DNA of 46,347 nucleotides from Xenorhabdus khoisanae (GTDB taxonomy: Bacteria; Pseudomonadota; Gammaproteobacteria; Enterobacterales; Enterobacteriaceae): assembly GCF_001037465.1 (NCBI RefSeq), contig NZ_LFCV01000128.1:1-46347 (forward strand), read 5' to 3'. This document shows, in pieces, positions 15,137 to 22,946 of the stretch (positions are counted from its first letter, which is position 1; every line of letters starts with the position of its first letter). The notes below the pieces were generated by a model. The model ran no database searches and was not told the origin of the DNA. It saw only the letters and a list, made by a program, of their open reading frames with translations. The translations under genes and the position numbers were made by a program.

Positions 15137-15952
15137 ATGAAAAGGACGACGGGCTTAAATAAAAAGAGTATTTGTACTATCCAATTAACCATACCGGACT
15201 TCAATATTCTGGAACATAAACAAAGAGGGCTGTATATTTTACTTGATGGAGAAATGGTCTGGAAAGATTGCATCAATACTTATCACATCACATCGAATGA
15301 GATCCTTTTTACTCATCCGGGAAGTTATGCTGCCAGAACCAATACGGAAAGTTGTCAGGTATTATGGTTACCATTACATATGGAGTTCCTGCGCAGTTTT
15401 TTAAAACGTTTTGGTTCGTTACTCAGCAAAATAGAGCGGCAAGATTTTCCTGCTTACAGGCTGATTCCTTTTAATCAGTTTCCCCTACTGACGGAAAGCA
15501 TTCGCGGACTCGCCAATTTACTGGCTCATGATTACCCGCCAGCCTTGATTCAATTAAGAGTGGAAGAACTACTGCTGTTGCTTTCCTTGAGTGAACAGGG
15601 AGCATTGCTAATGTCTGTACTACGGAAGTTAAGCAATCGTCAGGTAGAACGTTTGCAAACATTTATGGAGAACCATTATCTAAAAGAGTGGAGATTGAAT
15701 GACTTTGCACGTGAGTTCGGTATGGGACTGACTTCCTTTAAAGAACTTTTTAACAGCGTCTATGGTACTTCCCCCAGAGCTTGGATCAGCGAACAGCGTA
15801 TTCTGTATGCCCATCAATTATTGCTAAACAGCGAAATGAGTATTGCCGATATTTCATTAGAATCGGGTTTTTCCAGTCAGTCCTATTTTACCCAAAGTTA
15901 TCGACGGCGTTTTGGTTGTACACCTAATCGCGCCAGATATGGCAAAGATTAA
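15137..15952 (+). CDS. exsA: ExsA/LcrF-type AraC-family activator, orphan
   Basis: A 271-residue AraC/XylS regulator that closely follows Pseudomonas ExsA (278 aa) over its whole length, as I recall that sequence. The N-terminal ligand/anti-activator domain has GLYILLDGEM, LWLPLHMEFL and FLKRFGSLLSKIER. The linker is LLMSVLRKLSNRQVERLQTF. Two helix-turn-helix units follow (LNDFAREFGMGLTSFKELF, then MSIADISLESGFSSQSYF), ending RRRFGCTPNRARYGKD. ExsA and LcrF/VirF switch on type III secretion genes. None of those genes, nor exsC/D/E, is near: neighbours are bactofilin and queH. The ATG has AGGAG 5 bp upstream. Its targets here are unknown. Confidence 0.85.
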   Translation: MKRTTGLNKKSICTIQLTIPDFNILEHKQRGLYILLDGEMVWKDCINTYHITSNEILFTHPGSYAARTNTESCQVLWLPLHMEFLRSFLKRFGSLLSKIERQDFPAYRLIPFNQFPLLTESIRGLANLLAHDYPPALIQLRVEELLLLLSLSEQGALLMSVLRKLSNRQVERLQTFMENHYLKEWRLNDFAREFGMGLTSFKELFNSVYGTSPRAWISEQRILYAHQLLLNSEMSIADISLESGFSSQSYFTQSYRRRFGCTPNRARYGKD

Positions 15953-15998
15953 TGATCATTTCCTCTGTTTATTAGATCAATGAACGATTGCTTTTATC

Positions 15999-16020
15999 GA
16001 TCAATCTTCCTTGATTGATC
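15999..16020. other. Palindromic hairpin after exsA
   Basis: Perfect 8-bp arms GATCAATC / GATTGATC around TTCCTT, 47 bp past the exsA stop, without a U-run. It may be a weak 3'-end structure or an operator for the small-RNA promoter just downstream. Confidence 0.35.
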
Positions 16021-16031
16021 TGTGCAATCCA

Positions 16032-16062
16032 TTGGACGGCAGTATCCCATCTCACATATAGT
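16032..16062 (+). promoter_or_regulatory. Putative sigma-70 promoter for the small RNA
   Basis: TTGGAC at 16032-16037, with CATATA at 16055-16060 (17-bp spacing) or TATAGT at 16057-16062 (19-bp spacing). The predicted start, at about 16066-16068, coincides with the first base of the 5' stem of the structured RNA. Confidence 0.5.
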
Positions 16063-16065
16063 CAT

Positions 16066-16173
16066 GGTGACTCATCACTATTCAGAGCCTAACTAGGTTC
16101 GCTCCAAGTCACCACCAGGGTTTTTATATTTGCCGTATCTTTGGCCTGCACTTGCCCGTGCAGGCTTTTTTTT
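16066..16173 (+). ncRNA. Candidate Hfq-dependent small RNA, about 108 nt
   Basis: A compact transcription unit between exsA and queH. The 5' end can form a closing stem GGTGACT (16066-16072) with AGTCACC (16107-16113), enclosing an inner stem GAGC / GCTC (16085-16104). A U-rich single-stranded stretch follows (GGGTTTTTATATTTGCCG). The 3' end is a perfect rho-independent terminator: GCCTGCAC, loop TTGCCC, GTGCAGGC, then eight T (16144-16173). Structured 5' end, U-rich linker and terminator with a long U tail are the usual parts of an Hfq-binding small RNA. I do not recognise a named family. It could instead be a processed exsA 3' UTR. Confidence 0.55.
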
Positions 16174-16378
16174 ATCTTCTCCTGAAATCGTCAAGCGGAG
16201 TATTATAAAATACGTAACTATCTCAATCTATATGCGAAAGCTCATCCTGAATGTTGCTGATATCCTGTTTATTGCATCCGCCGGATTAAACAAATAACAA
16301 ACAAAATAGTCAGGTGAAATACTAAATAGATATTATCACCATGATTAAAGTAAAATTACTTCAAGAAAATCGATGCAA

Positions 16379-17050
16379 TTAGCTATCTTTTTTCCCGCTA
16401 TCTGCACTATAAAAGACAGTACCCAATTTTATTCTTTCACGTCCCGAAGCCAGACGATGTCGGTTCGTATCTCTGAGAGAATAAATACAACCACAATATT
16501 CCTGCTGATAGAACTCTTCACGTTTGCTGATCTCTATCATGCGGGAAGAACCACCGGCTTTTCGCCAGTTATATTCCCAATACATGAGTTCAGGATAATG
16601 AGAAGCGGCCCGAACACCACATTCATTAATTTGCTGCATATTCTTCCAACGAGAAATACCCAGCGAGCTGGTAATCACAGAGAAACCATTTTCATGGGCA
16701 TATAACGCGGTTCGCTCAAAGCGCATATCAAAACACATTGTGCAACGAATACCACGTTCAGGTTCATTTTCCATTCCTTTCGCGCGTTCAAACCAATTAT
16801 CACGGTCGTAATCAGCGTCAATAAAAGGAATACCCATTTGCTCCGCAAAACGAATATTTTCATCTTTGCGTAGTTCATATTCTTTTAGGGGATGAATATT
16901 GGGATTATAGAAAAATATCGTGAAATCAATCCCTGAAGCCAGCATTGCTTCCATGACTTCCCCAGAACATGGCGCACAACATGAGTGCAGCAACACTTTA
17001 TTGTGCCCATTTGGCAGTGGGAGCGGGTTACGTTCATAGTTCAATAACAT
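16379..17050 (-). CDS. queH: Epoxyqueuosine reductase QueH
   Basis: A 223-residue QueH (former DUF208) enzyme, the final step of queuosine synthesis in tRNA: epoxyqueuosine to queuosine. The cysteine motifs for the iron-sulfur cluster and active site are visible: SCCAPCSG near residue 24, RCTMCFDMR near residue 107, and YCGCIYSL near residue 185. [17 protein letters not shown] and [10 protein letters not shown] are also typical. It is the non-homologous replacement for QueG. It lies downstream of the SDR gene but is separated from it by a terminator-like hairpin. Confidence 0.92.
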   Translation of the reverse strand: MLLNYERNPLPLPNGHNKVLLHSCCAPCSGEVMEAMLASGIDFTIFFYNPNIHPLKEYELRKDENIRFAEQMGIPFIDADYDRDNWFERAKGMENEPERGIRCTMCFDMRFERTALYAHENGFSVITSSLGISRWKNMQQINECGVRAASHYPELMYWEYNWRKAGGSSRMIEISKREEFYQQEYCGCIYSLRDTNRHRLASGRERIKLGTVFYSADSGKKDS

Positions 17051-17082
17051 AATATCCTTTACCTGATTCAGACAATAAAAAT

Positions 17083-17109
17083 CAGGAAGAGAATATCATC
17101 CCCTTCCTG
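17083..17109 (-). terminator. Terminator after the SDR gene
   Basis: Seven-bp stem CAGGAAG / CTTCCTG with a 13-base loop. On the minus strand it is followed by ATTTTTATTG. It lies between the SDR stop (17185) and queH. Confidence 0.55.
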
Positions 17110-17184
17110 TGTTTATTGGGTAGCCATTTTACCCTTTTCTTCTGTATTACGGCAATCATGTTACTACAATCCTTGTAAAAGCAA

Positions 17185-17934
17185 TCAGATTTCCTGTACT
17201 TCAGGCAGAACCTGTCCTCCATCAACAACAATTGTTTGCCCGGTAATATATTTCGCCTCATCAGATGCCAGAAAACAGGCTGCATAACCGATATCTTCTG
17301 GTGTCCCCAATTCTCGCATTGGTGTGATATTTTTCGCATGATCAAGGAAATCATCACCAAATGACTGTAAGCCTTCAGTCATGATCATGCCCGGCATAAC
17401 GGCATTAATGGTAATACCCTGGCCTGCATATTCCAATGCAGCACTACGCATAAACCCTAACTGCCCTGCTTTACTTGCACCATAGTGACTGTAGCCTGAA
17501 AGACCCGTGATTTCTCCGGTTATTGAAGAAGTAATTACAACTCGTCCATAACGTTGCTTTTCCATCACATTCAATGCCGCTTGAACTAAGAAAAATGTCC
17601 CTTTGAGATTGACAGTATGAACTAAATCCCAATCTTCAACGGTCATGTCTTTAAGATAATGTTGTGGAAAAATACCTGCATTAGAGCAAAGAATATCGAG
17701 CCTGCCATATTTTTTAACAATCTTATCAATGACACTTTTACATTCAGCCTGATCCGTAACATCAAGGGAAATAAAATCAACCCCTAGCTCTTTAGCGACT
17801 GATTCCCCTTTCACGCTATCAGTACCCGCGATAATGGTAATCGCACCAGCTTGCTTCAACACTTTTGCAATGCCCTTGCCAATACCTTTGGTTCCACCTG
17901 AGATAAAAGCAATTTTTCCTGCTAAATTAAACAT
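17185..17934 (-). CDS. Short-chain dehydrogenase/reductase (FabG-like)
   Basis: A 249-residue classical SDR. The NAD(P)-binding motif is SGGTKGIGKGIA (residues about 13-24), then the structural NAG (CSNAGIFPQHY). The catalytic Ser-Tyr-Lys set is in SSITGEITGLSGYSHYGASK, with Tyr and Lys about residues 154-158. A NAVMPGMI segment and a VDGGQVLPE tail complete the fold. The substrate is not predictable from sequence. It is divergent from the acyl-CoA ligase at 18136 across a 201-bp AT-rich gap, so the two may share control and act on a common acyl substrate; that link is inference only. Confidence 0.88.
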   Translation of the reverse strand: MFNLAGKIAFISGGTKGIGKGIAKVLKQAGAITIIAGTDSVKGESVAKELGVDFISLDVTDQAECKSVIDKIVKKYGRLDILCSNAGIFPQHYLKDMTVEDWDLVHTVNLKGTFFLVQAALNVMEKQRYGRVVITSSITGEITGLSGYSHYGASKAGQLGFMRSAALEYAGQGITINAVMPGMIMTEGLQSFGDDFLDHAKNITPMRELGTPEDIGYAACFLASDEAKYITGQTIVVDGGQVLPEVQEI

Positions 17935-18135
17935 AACTGTTTCCTTTTATATTAATAGATGGAGTTTTTTTATTAAGTTGAATGTAATTTTTCAATATAT
18001 TTTTTAGTGATTGATTCATCAATATTAATAAATGGAAACAGTATATTAAAAAATATCCTTATTATATTAACATAATGTTAATTATTTGAAGTTATCCTGT
18101 TAATTTTAAAGGGCATGACAAAATGAGGTAAAAAT

Positions 18136-19743
18136 ATGACTCTCGATAATTCATTCCTAAATAAATATGATGGCACAGCATTATCACCGATTTTATTTCT
18201 TAAAAGAGCCGTATTAAGTGGTGGCGATGATATTGCCGTTATCGATGGAAAACACCGTTGGACATGGCGCCAATATGCCAATCGCTGCGAAAGAATTGCT
18301 ATCTCACTTCAACAAATGGGGGTGAGTAAAGAGAGCGTCGTATCCGCTCTTTTACCCAATACCCACGAATTACTCGAATTACATTTTGCTATTCCTCTGG
18401 CTGGTGGCATTCTTAATGCCCTGAGTACACGGACAGATGCAGCGACATTAAATTTTATTTTTGAAAAACTCGGCCCCAAAATATTATTTATCGACAAGAG
18501 TTATATTTCGTTATTAGATAATGTTACTTTCAATAGTCAAATCAAGATAATTATTGTTGATACGAATAATTCAACCACCTCAATATATACAACTGAATAT
18601 GAATTTATTCCTTATGAATCATTGATAACCGAAAACATATCAAAAACCCTATCATTTACCCAGATTGACGAACAAGAAGCCATCAGTATTAATTCGACTT
18701 CAGGAACCAGCGGGCAACCTAAGCTAGTCGTTTACTCTCACCGTGGCGCCTATCTTAACGCCATTTCCAATATATTGGATTGGGATATGCCCAAGCGCTC
18801 TGTCTTTTTATGGACACTTCCTATGTTTCATTGTAATGGCTGGTGTTTTCCATGGGCAATTGCAGCACGGGCTGGCACTCATGTCTGTATGAAAAAATTT
18901 GATGCAGAAGAAGTAATAACGCTTATGCAGGAAAATAATGTAACACACTATTGTGGTGCCCCAATTGTTCACTACTCTTTGGGCAAAGCGGCACAAAAAT
19001 ACGGAAAACATTTTGGTGGTCGCGTTTATGCACTTATTGCAGGAGCCCCGCCAACAGAAATGGTATTTTCTCTATTGGATTCCATTGGCATTACGGCAAC
19101 ACATGTCTATGGTTTAACCGAGACTTATGGGCCTGTCGTTATCTGTGAAAATAAACCTGAGTGGGAAGATTTGCCAAGATCAGAAATGATATTAAAGAAG
19201 ATGCGCCAGGGGATCGTTTCCAATTTACAGGGGCAGGTTAGTGTTATTGACGAAAATAACGGACTGGAAGTTCCTTTTGATGGCAAAAGCATTGGGGAAA
19301 TTGCCATCCGTGGAAATATTGTCGCTTCTTACGATCCGGCACGTCATGTTACGCCAGAGACGACCAGCCAATGGTTTTATACCGGAGATTTAGCCGTTGT
19401 TGACCCTGATGGCTATATCAAAATCATCGATAGAAAAAAAGATATTATTATTTCCGGTGGTGAGAACATTTCCAGCCTTGAATTAGAAAATGCCCTATCC
19501 AGTTATCCCGGTATTTCAGCCGCCGCCGTCGTCGCGAAACCTGATCCTTATTGGGGAGAAGTTCCCCATGCCTTTATTGAATTAGATGAAAATAGTTCAG
19601 TGATGGAACAAGAATTAAATGATTATATTTGTACGGTAGTAGCACGGTATAAACGGCCGAAAGGATATACTTTTTTAACACTACCCCGAAATGCGAATGG
19701 GAAAATTATGAAAAATCTATTGAGAGAACATGTTAAAAATTAA
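18136..19743 (+). CDS. AMP-forming acyl-CoA synthetase (fatty-acid ligase type)
   Basis: A 535-residue ANL-superfamily adenylating enzyme, likely medium- or long-chain acyl-CoA ligase (AlkK/FadD-like). Motifs in order: the P-loop STSGTSGQPKLVVYSH (about residue 187), PMFHCNGWCFPW, HVYGLTETYGP, the hinge YTGDLAVVDPDGYIKIIDR with RKKDIIISGGEN, and the C-terminal catalytic Lys in PRNANGKIMKN. It activates a carboxylic acid with ATP and loads CoA. No carrier protein or PKS/NRPS gene adjoins, so a catabolic or lipid-remodelling role is as likely as a secondary-metabolite one. It is followed by a short ERIC derivative that may end transcription. Confidence 0.88.
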   Translation: MTLDNSFLNKYDGTALSPILFLKRAVLSGGDDIAVIDGKHRWTWRQYANRCERIAISLQQMGVSKESVVSALLPNTHELLELHFAIPLAGGILNALSTRTDAATLNFIFEKLGPKILFIDKSYISLLDNVTFNSQIKIIIVDTNNSTTSIYTTEYEFIPYESLITENISKTLSFTQIDEQEAISINSTSGTSGQPKLVVYSHRGAYLNAISNILDWDMPKRSVFLWTLPMFHCNGWCFPWAIAARAGTHVCMKKFDAEEVITLMQENNVTHYCGAPIVHYSLGKAAQKYGKHFGGRVYALIAGAPPTEMVFSLLDSIGITATHVYGLTETYGPVVICENKPEWEDLPRSEMILKKMRQGIVSNLQGQVSVIDENNGLEVPFDGKSIGEIAIRGNIVASYDPARHVTPETTSQWFYTGDLAVVDPDGYIKIIDRKKDIIISGGENISSLELENALSSYPGISAAAVVAKPDPYWGEVPHAFIELDENSSVMEQELNDYICTVVARYKRPKGYTFLTLPRNANGKIMKNLLREHVKN

Positions 19744-19748
19744 GCTTA

Positions 19749-19809
19749 TATACTCAATGGATTTCAAGATGCAGCCAACAAAGCTGCAACTTGAAAAACG
19801 ATGGGTATA
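19749..19809. repeat. 61-bp internally deleted ERIC element
   Basis: It has ERIC-type ends (TATACTCAATGG at the left, ATGGGTATA at the right) and the CAGCCAACAAAG segment, but the central ERIC core is missing. It folds as a hairpin using TTCAAG...GCAGC against GCTGC...CTTGAA. It lies between the convergent acyl-CoA ligase and cobT and could act as a bidirectional terminator. Confidence 0.7.
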
Positions 19810-19930
19810 AGACATTAACAACAATTAAATTATAAGCTTTTATAAGATTCATTGGGCTTACATAAGCCATATTGCTCTGGAGCCGGGCCTGATTCTGGAA
19901 AATAAGATAATGATATGACTTTGACCTGAG

Positions 19931-21013
19931 TTATATTTCCAGAGGTCGCGTTATGTGCGACCTTTCTGGTATCGGCAAACTGATCCCGCTAGTTGCCAAC
20001 TTACCCATATGACAATACATCGCGCAAGCAGCATCAATCAAGGACATGGCAATAGCCGCCCCGCTGCCCTCACCAAGACGCAAATCTAAATGCAGATAAG
20101 GTTGCAGATTCAAATGATATAATGCCAGTGCCGAGCCTTTTTCTGCCGACATATGGGAAGGGATACAATAATCCCGCGCAATGGGCGAGATCTGACACGC
20201 TGCCAGCGCTGACGCATAAGATAAAAAACCATCAAGTACAACAGGCACTCCGGAAGCCGCTGCTCCCAGAATCACGCCCGTCATGCCGACAAGATCAAAT
20301 CCCCCGACTTTTGCCAACACATCAAGGGCGTTTCTGCTATCCGGCCGATTGACAGCAATGGCTTGCCGTACAATGGATTGTTTGTGCACCAACTGCTCAG
20401 GGGGAAAATTCGCCCCTAACCCGACCACATCACAGGGATCACTCTCTGTCAGAACACAGGTAACCGCAGCCGCCGAAGTCGTATTGGCAATGCCCAGCTC
20501 CCCTACGCCAAACACCGTTATCCCTGCTGCAATACGCTGCTGCACCAGTTGTGCACTTGACAGCAATAGCATTTCAGCCTGCTCGTAATCCATCGCCGAT
20601 CCCTGCGCAATATTACCGCTCCCTCGCGCAACTTTCAGAGACAACAAATGTTCAATCGGCTCACAATCAATGCCAATATCCACAGGCAAAACCTGCGTTC
20701 CACTGTTTTTCGCCAACACACAAACACCTGTTAATCCCTCCAACATATTGCGTGCCTGTATAGCCGTGACATTTTTAGGCGAAATAGCTACACCTTCATC
20801 ATATACACCGTGATCAGCGCACATCACAATGATCTCTTTTTGCAGATCCCGCAGATCACGAATGCCTGACATGCCGGACAATTGTATCGCCAGCGTTTCA
20901 AGCCGCCCTAAGCTACCCAACGGCTTGACCAAACTGTCAATGTGCTGTGCCGCTTTTTCCATATTCACCCGATTTAAGGGGCGAATTGCACTAATCAAAG
21001 ATTGAAGAGTCAT
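19931..21013 (-). CDS. cobT: NaMN:DMB phosphoribosyltransferase CobT
   Basis: Makes alpha-ribazole phosphate from nicotinate mononucleotide and dimethylbenzimidazole, for the lower cobalamin ligand. A 360-residue protein (Salmonella about 356). Motifs include DSLVKPLGSLGRLETLA near the N-terminus, FGVGELGIANTTSAAA, and the C-terminal LRLGEGSGAAIAMSLIDAA with the catalytic glutamate. I start it at the ATG at 21013: GGAAGGA lies just upstream and cobC ends 2 bp before. The frame would extend to 21031, inside cobC. It is the last gene of the operon. Confidence 0.93.
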   Translation of the reverse strand: MTLQSLISAIRPLNRVNMEKAAQHIDSLVKPLGSLGRLETLAIQLSGMSGIRDLRDLQKEIIVMCADHGVYDEGVAISPKNVTAIQARNMLEGLTGVCVLAKNSGTQVLPVDIGIDCEPIEHLLSLKVARGSGNIAQGSAMDYEQAEMLLLSSAQLVQQRIAAGITVFGVGELGIANTTSAAAVTCVLTESDPCDVVGLGANFPPEQLVHKQSIVRQAIAVNRPDSRNALDVLAKVGGFDLVGMTGVILGAAASGVPVVLDGFLSYASALAACQISPIARDYCIPSHMSAEKGSALALYHLNLQPYLHLDLRLGEGSGAAIAMSLIDAACAMYCHMGKLATSGISLPIPERSHITRPLEI

Positions 21014-21015
21014 CT

Positions 21016-21618
21016 TTATCCTTCCGGCCAATATTCGGTCTGAACATTAAATGCACGCAAGATAATAAATCCCGCGTGATTATCGACAATACTGTAAGTG
21101 CCCTGTTGAAAGGGAAAAGACCACATGGCGGTTACCGGCAGTTTGAGTAATCCGGCAAGCAATAATCCCAAAACCCCCTGATGCGCAACAATCAGACGAT
21201 TTACTGAAACCGCATCAGAACGTAATTCTTCAGTGTACTCTTTCACCCGCTCCGCAAAATGCCTGAATGATTCCCCCTCCGGTGGGCAACCCTGTTGCCA
21301 GTCCACCAGCCAGCGTGACCAAGCCTGTGGATCTTCTTTAGCGATATTTTCGTGATGACGCAATTCCCATGCCCCAAAATCCAATTCATTGAGACGGCTG
21401 TCATTTTGTATGCCTGATGAAGAAATGATTTGTGCTGTTTGGTGTGCTCGCTGCTTTTTACTACAGTGGACGGATTGAAAGGTAATATTTTTCAATGCAA
21501 TGGCAAGCTGTTGCGCCTGCTTCACTCCTACTTCCGTCAAGGGTAAGTCAGTTTTGCCGCAAAAGACACCATCAATGTTGGCTTGTGTCTGCCCATGCCG
21601 TACGAGAAAAATCCGCAT
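21016..21618 (-). CDS. cobC: Alpha-ribazole phosphatase CobC
   Basis: A 200-residue histidine phosphatase that removes the 5'-phosphate in nucleotide-loop assembly. The phosphohistidine motif is at the very start (MRIFLVRHGQTQANIDGVFC), followed by GKTDLPLTEVG and the second catalytic His in VAHQGVLGLLLAG. Its place between cobS and cobT differs from Salmonella, where, as I recall, cobC lies outside the cob operon next to cobD. It brings all four loop-assembly enzymes under one promoter. Confidence 0.9.
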   Translation of the reverse strand: MRIFLVRHGQTQANIDGVFCGKTDLPLTEVGVKQAQQLAIALKNITFQSVHCSKKQRAHQTAQIISSSGIQNDSRLNELDFGAWELRHHENIAKEDPQAWSRWLVDWQQGCPPEGESFRHFAERVKEYTEELRSDAVSVNRLIVAHQGVLGLLLAGLLKLPVTAMWSFPFQQGTYSIVDNHAGFIILRAFNVQTEYWPEG

Positions 21619-21642
21619 TTGATGATTCTCTCCCTACGTATC

Positions 21643-22404
21643 TTATTTATTCCACGCCATCACCAATAAAAAAACCACTTCCCCTGCTTCAATGGAAGCG
21701 CCCAATGTATCGCCAGTTTGCCCGCCAAGACGATAATTGAAAAACAAAGCAAGTCCATAAACCACAAGCAGTGTTATCATCATTGCCGTCAGGCCTTGCC
21801 AGTTTCCCAGAGCCATCACCAAGACTCCCCCTACTAATAAAGTCAACGCAGTAGAGTAAGATGAGATTCGGCCAATATAACTACTTCCCATCCCTTCACC
21901 TTCACGGGCATAACGTTGCTCATACATTAAAAGTACTACCGCTGTGCGCCCGACAATCGGTGCACATGTCAATATCGCGAGCAGGTCAAAAAAGGAGTAA
22001 TAAGAGATTTCTGAAACAGTTAATGTTTTAATCAATATGCAGAAAATTAACCCGATGCCGCCATAAGTCCCAAGCCGGCTATCACGCATGATCTCCAACA
22101 TTTTTTCTCGCTGGCGGGCGGAGAAGATCCCATCACAGGTATCCGCCAATCCATCTAAATGTAGCCCGCCCGTTAGCAGAGCCAATGCCAGTACATAACC
22201 AATTGCACTGATATACATGCCTCCACCAGACTGGCTGATAGAGAGCGAGACCAAACCAGCCAAGCCACCGACAATCAGGCCAACCAATGGAAAATAGGGA
22301 ACACCACGCCAATATTGTTGGAAATGAACCCCCGCCCCCCATCTTTCAGGAACAGGAAGCCGTGTCAAAAACTGTAATGTGGCCCAAAAAAGGCTCAGTT
22401 TCAT
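21643..22404 (-). CDS. cobS: Cobalamin synthase CobS (membrane)
   Basis: A 253-residue integral membrane enzyme that joins adenosylcobinamide-GDP to alpha-ribazole (phosphate). It starts [19 protein letters not shown], characteristic of CobS, and carries the acidic metal motif [19 protein letters not shown]. Several hydrophobic segments follow through the C-terminus. It overlaps cobU by 4 bp. Translation is coupled within the operon. Confidence 0.93.
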   Translation of the reverse strand: MKLSLFWATLQFLTRLPVPERWGAGVHFQQYWRGVPYFPLVGLIVGGLAGLVSLSISQSGGGMYISAIGYVLALALLTGGLHLDGLADTCDGIFSARQREKMLEIMRDSRLGTYGGIGLIFCILIKTLTVSEISYYSFFDLLAILTCAPIVGRTAVVLLMYEQRYAREGEGMGSSYIGRISSYSTALTLLVGGVLVMALGNWQGLTAMMITLLVVYGLALFFNYRLGGQTGDTLGASIEAGEVVFLLVMAWNK

Positions 22405-22946
22405 TTAATCTTTACCTCAATGCCTGAAACCAAAAACCAGACTTCTTTAGCCGCCCGTGCTAGCTTTTGGTTGACACGTCCGGCGATATCGACAAAATGG
22501 CGCGCCAATCTGTTTTCAGGTGTGATGCCCATCCCTAATTCATTGGTCACCAAACAGACTGGCGTAGGGCACATCACGCTGGCATCAATCAGGTCATCAA
22601 TCTGATGATGGATAGACACCTCCAATGATGCAAAATCCAGTTCATCAGGTGATCTTCCACCCGATAAATCAAATAATAAGTTAGCAATTAATGTCGTGAC
22701 ACATTCAAGTATAACGCCCTCTTGGGGTTGGCGGTGCTGGCGGATAACGAAACCTAAGTTTTGATGGCCTTCCCAAGTCCGCCAATGTGCCGGGCGTTCC
22801 TGTTTATGTCGCTCAATACGGGCTGCCATTTCCGCATCTGTCACCTGAGCCGTGGCAATATACAATACTTGTTCGCATTGTTCAGCAATCAGGCGTTCAG
22901 CATGGCTGCTTTTTCCACTGCGCGCCCCTCCTGTCACCAAAATCAT
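22401..22946 (-). CDS. cobU: Adenosylcobinamide kinase/guanylyltransferase CobU
   Basis: A 181-residue bifunctional enzyme, the same size as Salmonella CobU. P-loop [19 protein letters not shown] at the start. The His in [18 protein letters not shown] is the guanylylated residue region. The [19 protein letters not shown] segment is also typical. It phosphorylates adenosylcobinamide and then transfers GMP to give the GDP intermediate for CobS. It overlaps cbiP and cobS by 4 bp each. Confidence 0.94.
   Translation of the reverse strand: MILVTGGARSGKSSHAERLIAEQCEQVLYIATAQVTDAEMAARIERHKQERPAHWRTWEGHQNLGFVIRQHRQPQEGVILECVTTLIANLLFDLSGGRSPDELDFASLEVSIHHQIDDLIDASVMCPTPVCLVTNELGMGITPENRLARHFVDIAGRVNQKLARAAKEVWFLVSGIEVKIK

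Noticed and set aside
16675-16878. 67-codon minus-strand frame inside queH as a nested gene
   Set aside because: It has a hydrophobic stretch but no lipobox, no ribosome site and no precedent for nesting in queH, unlike the Rz1 case.
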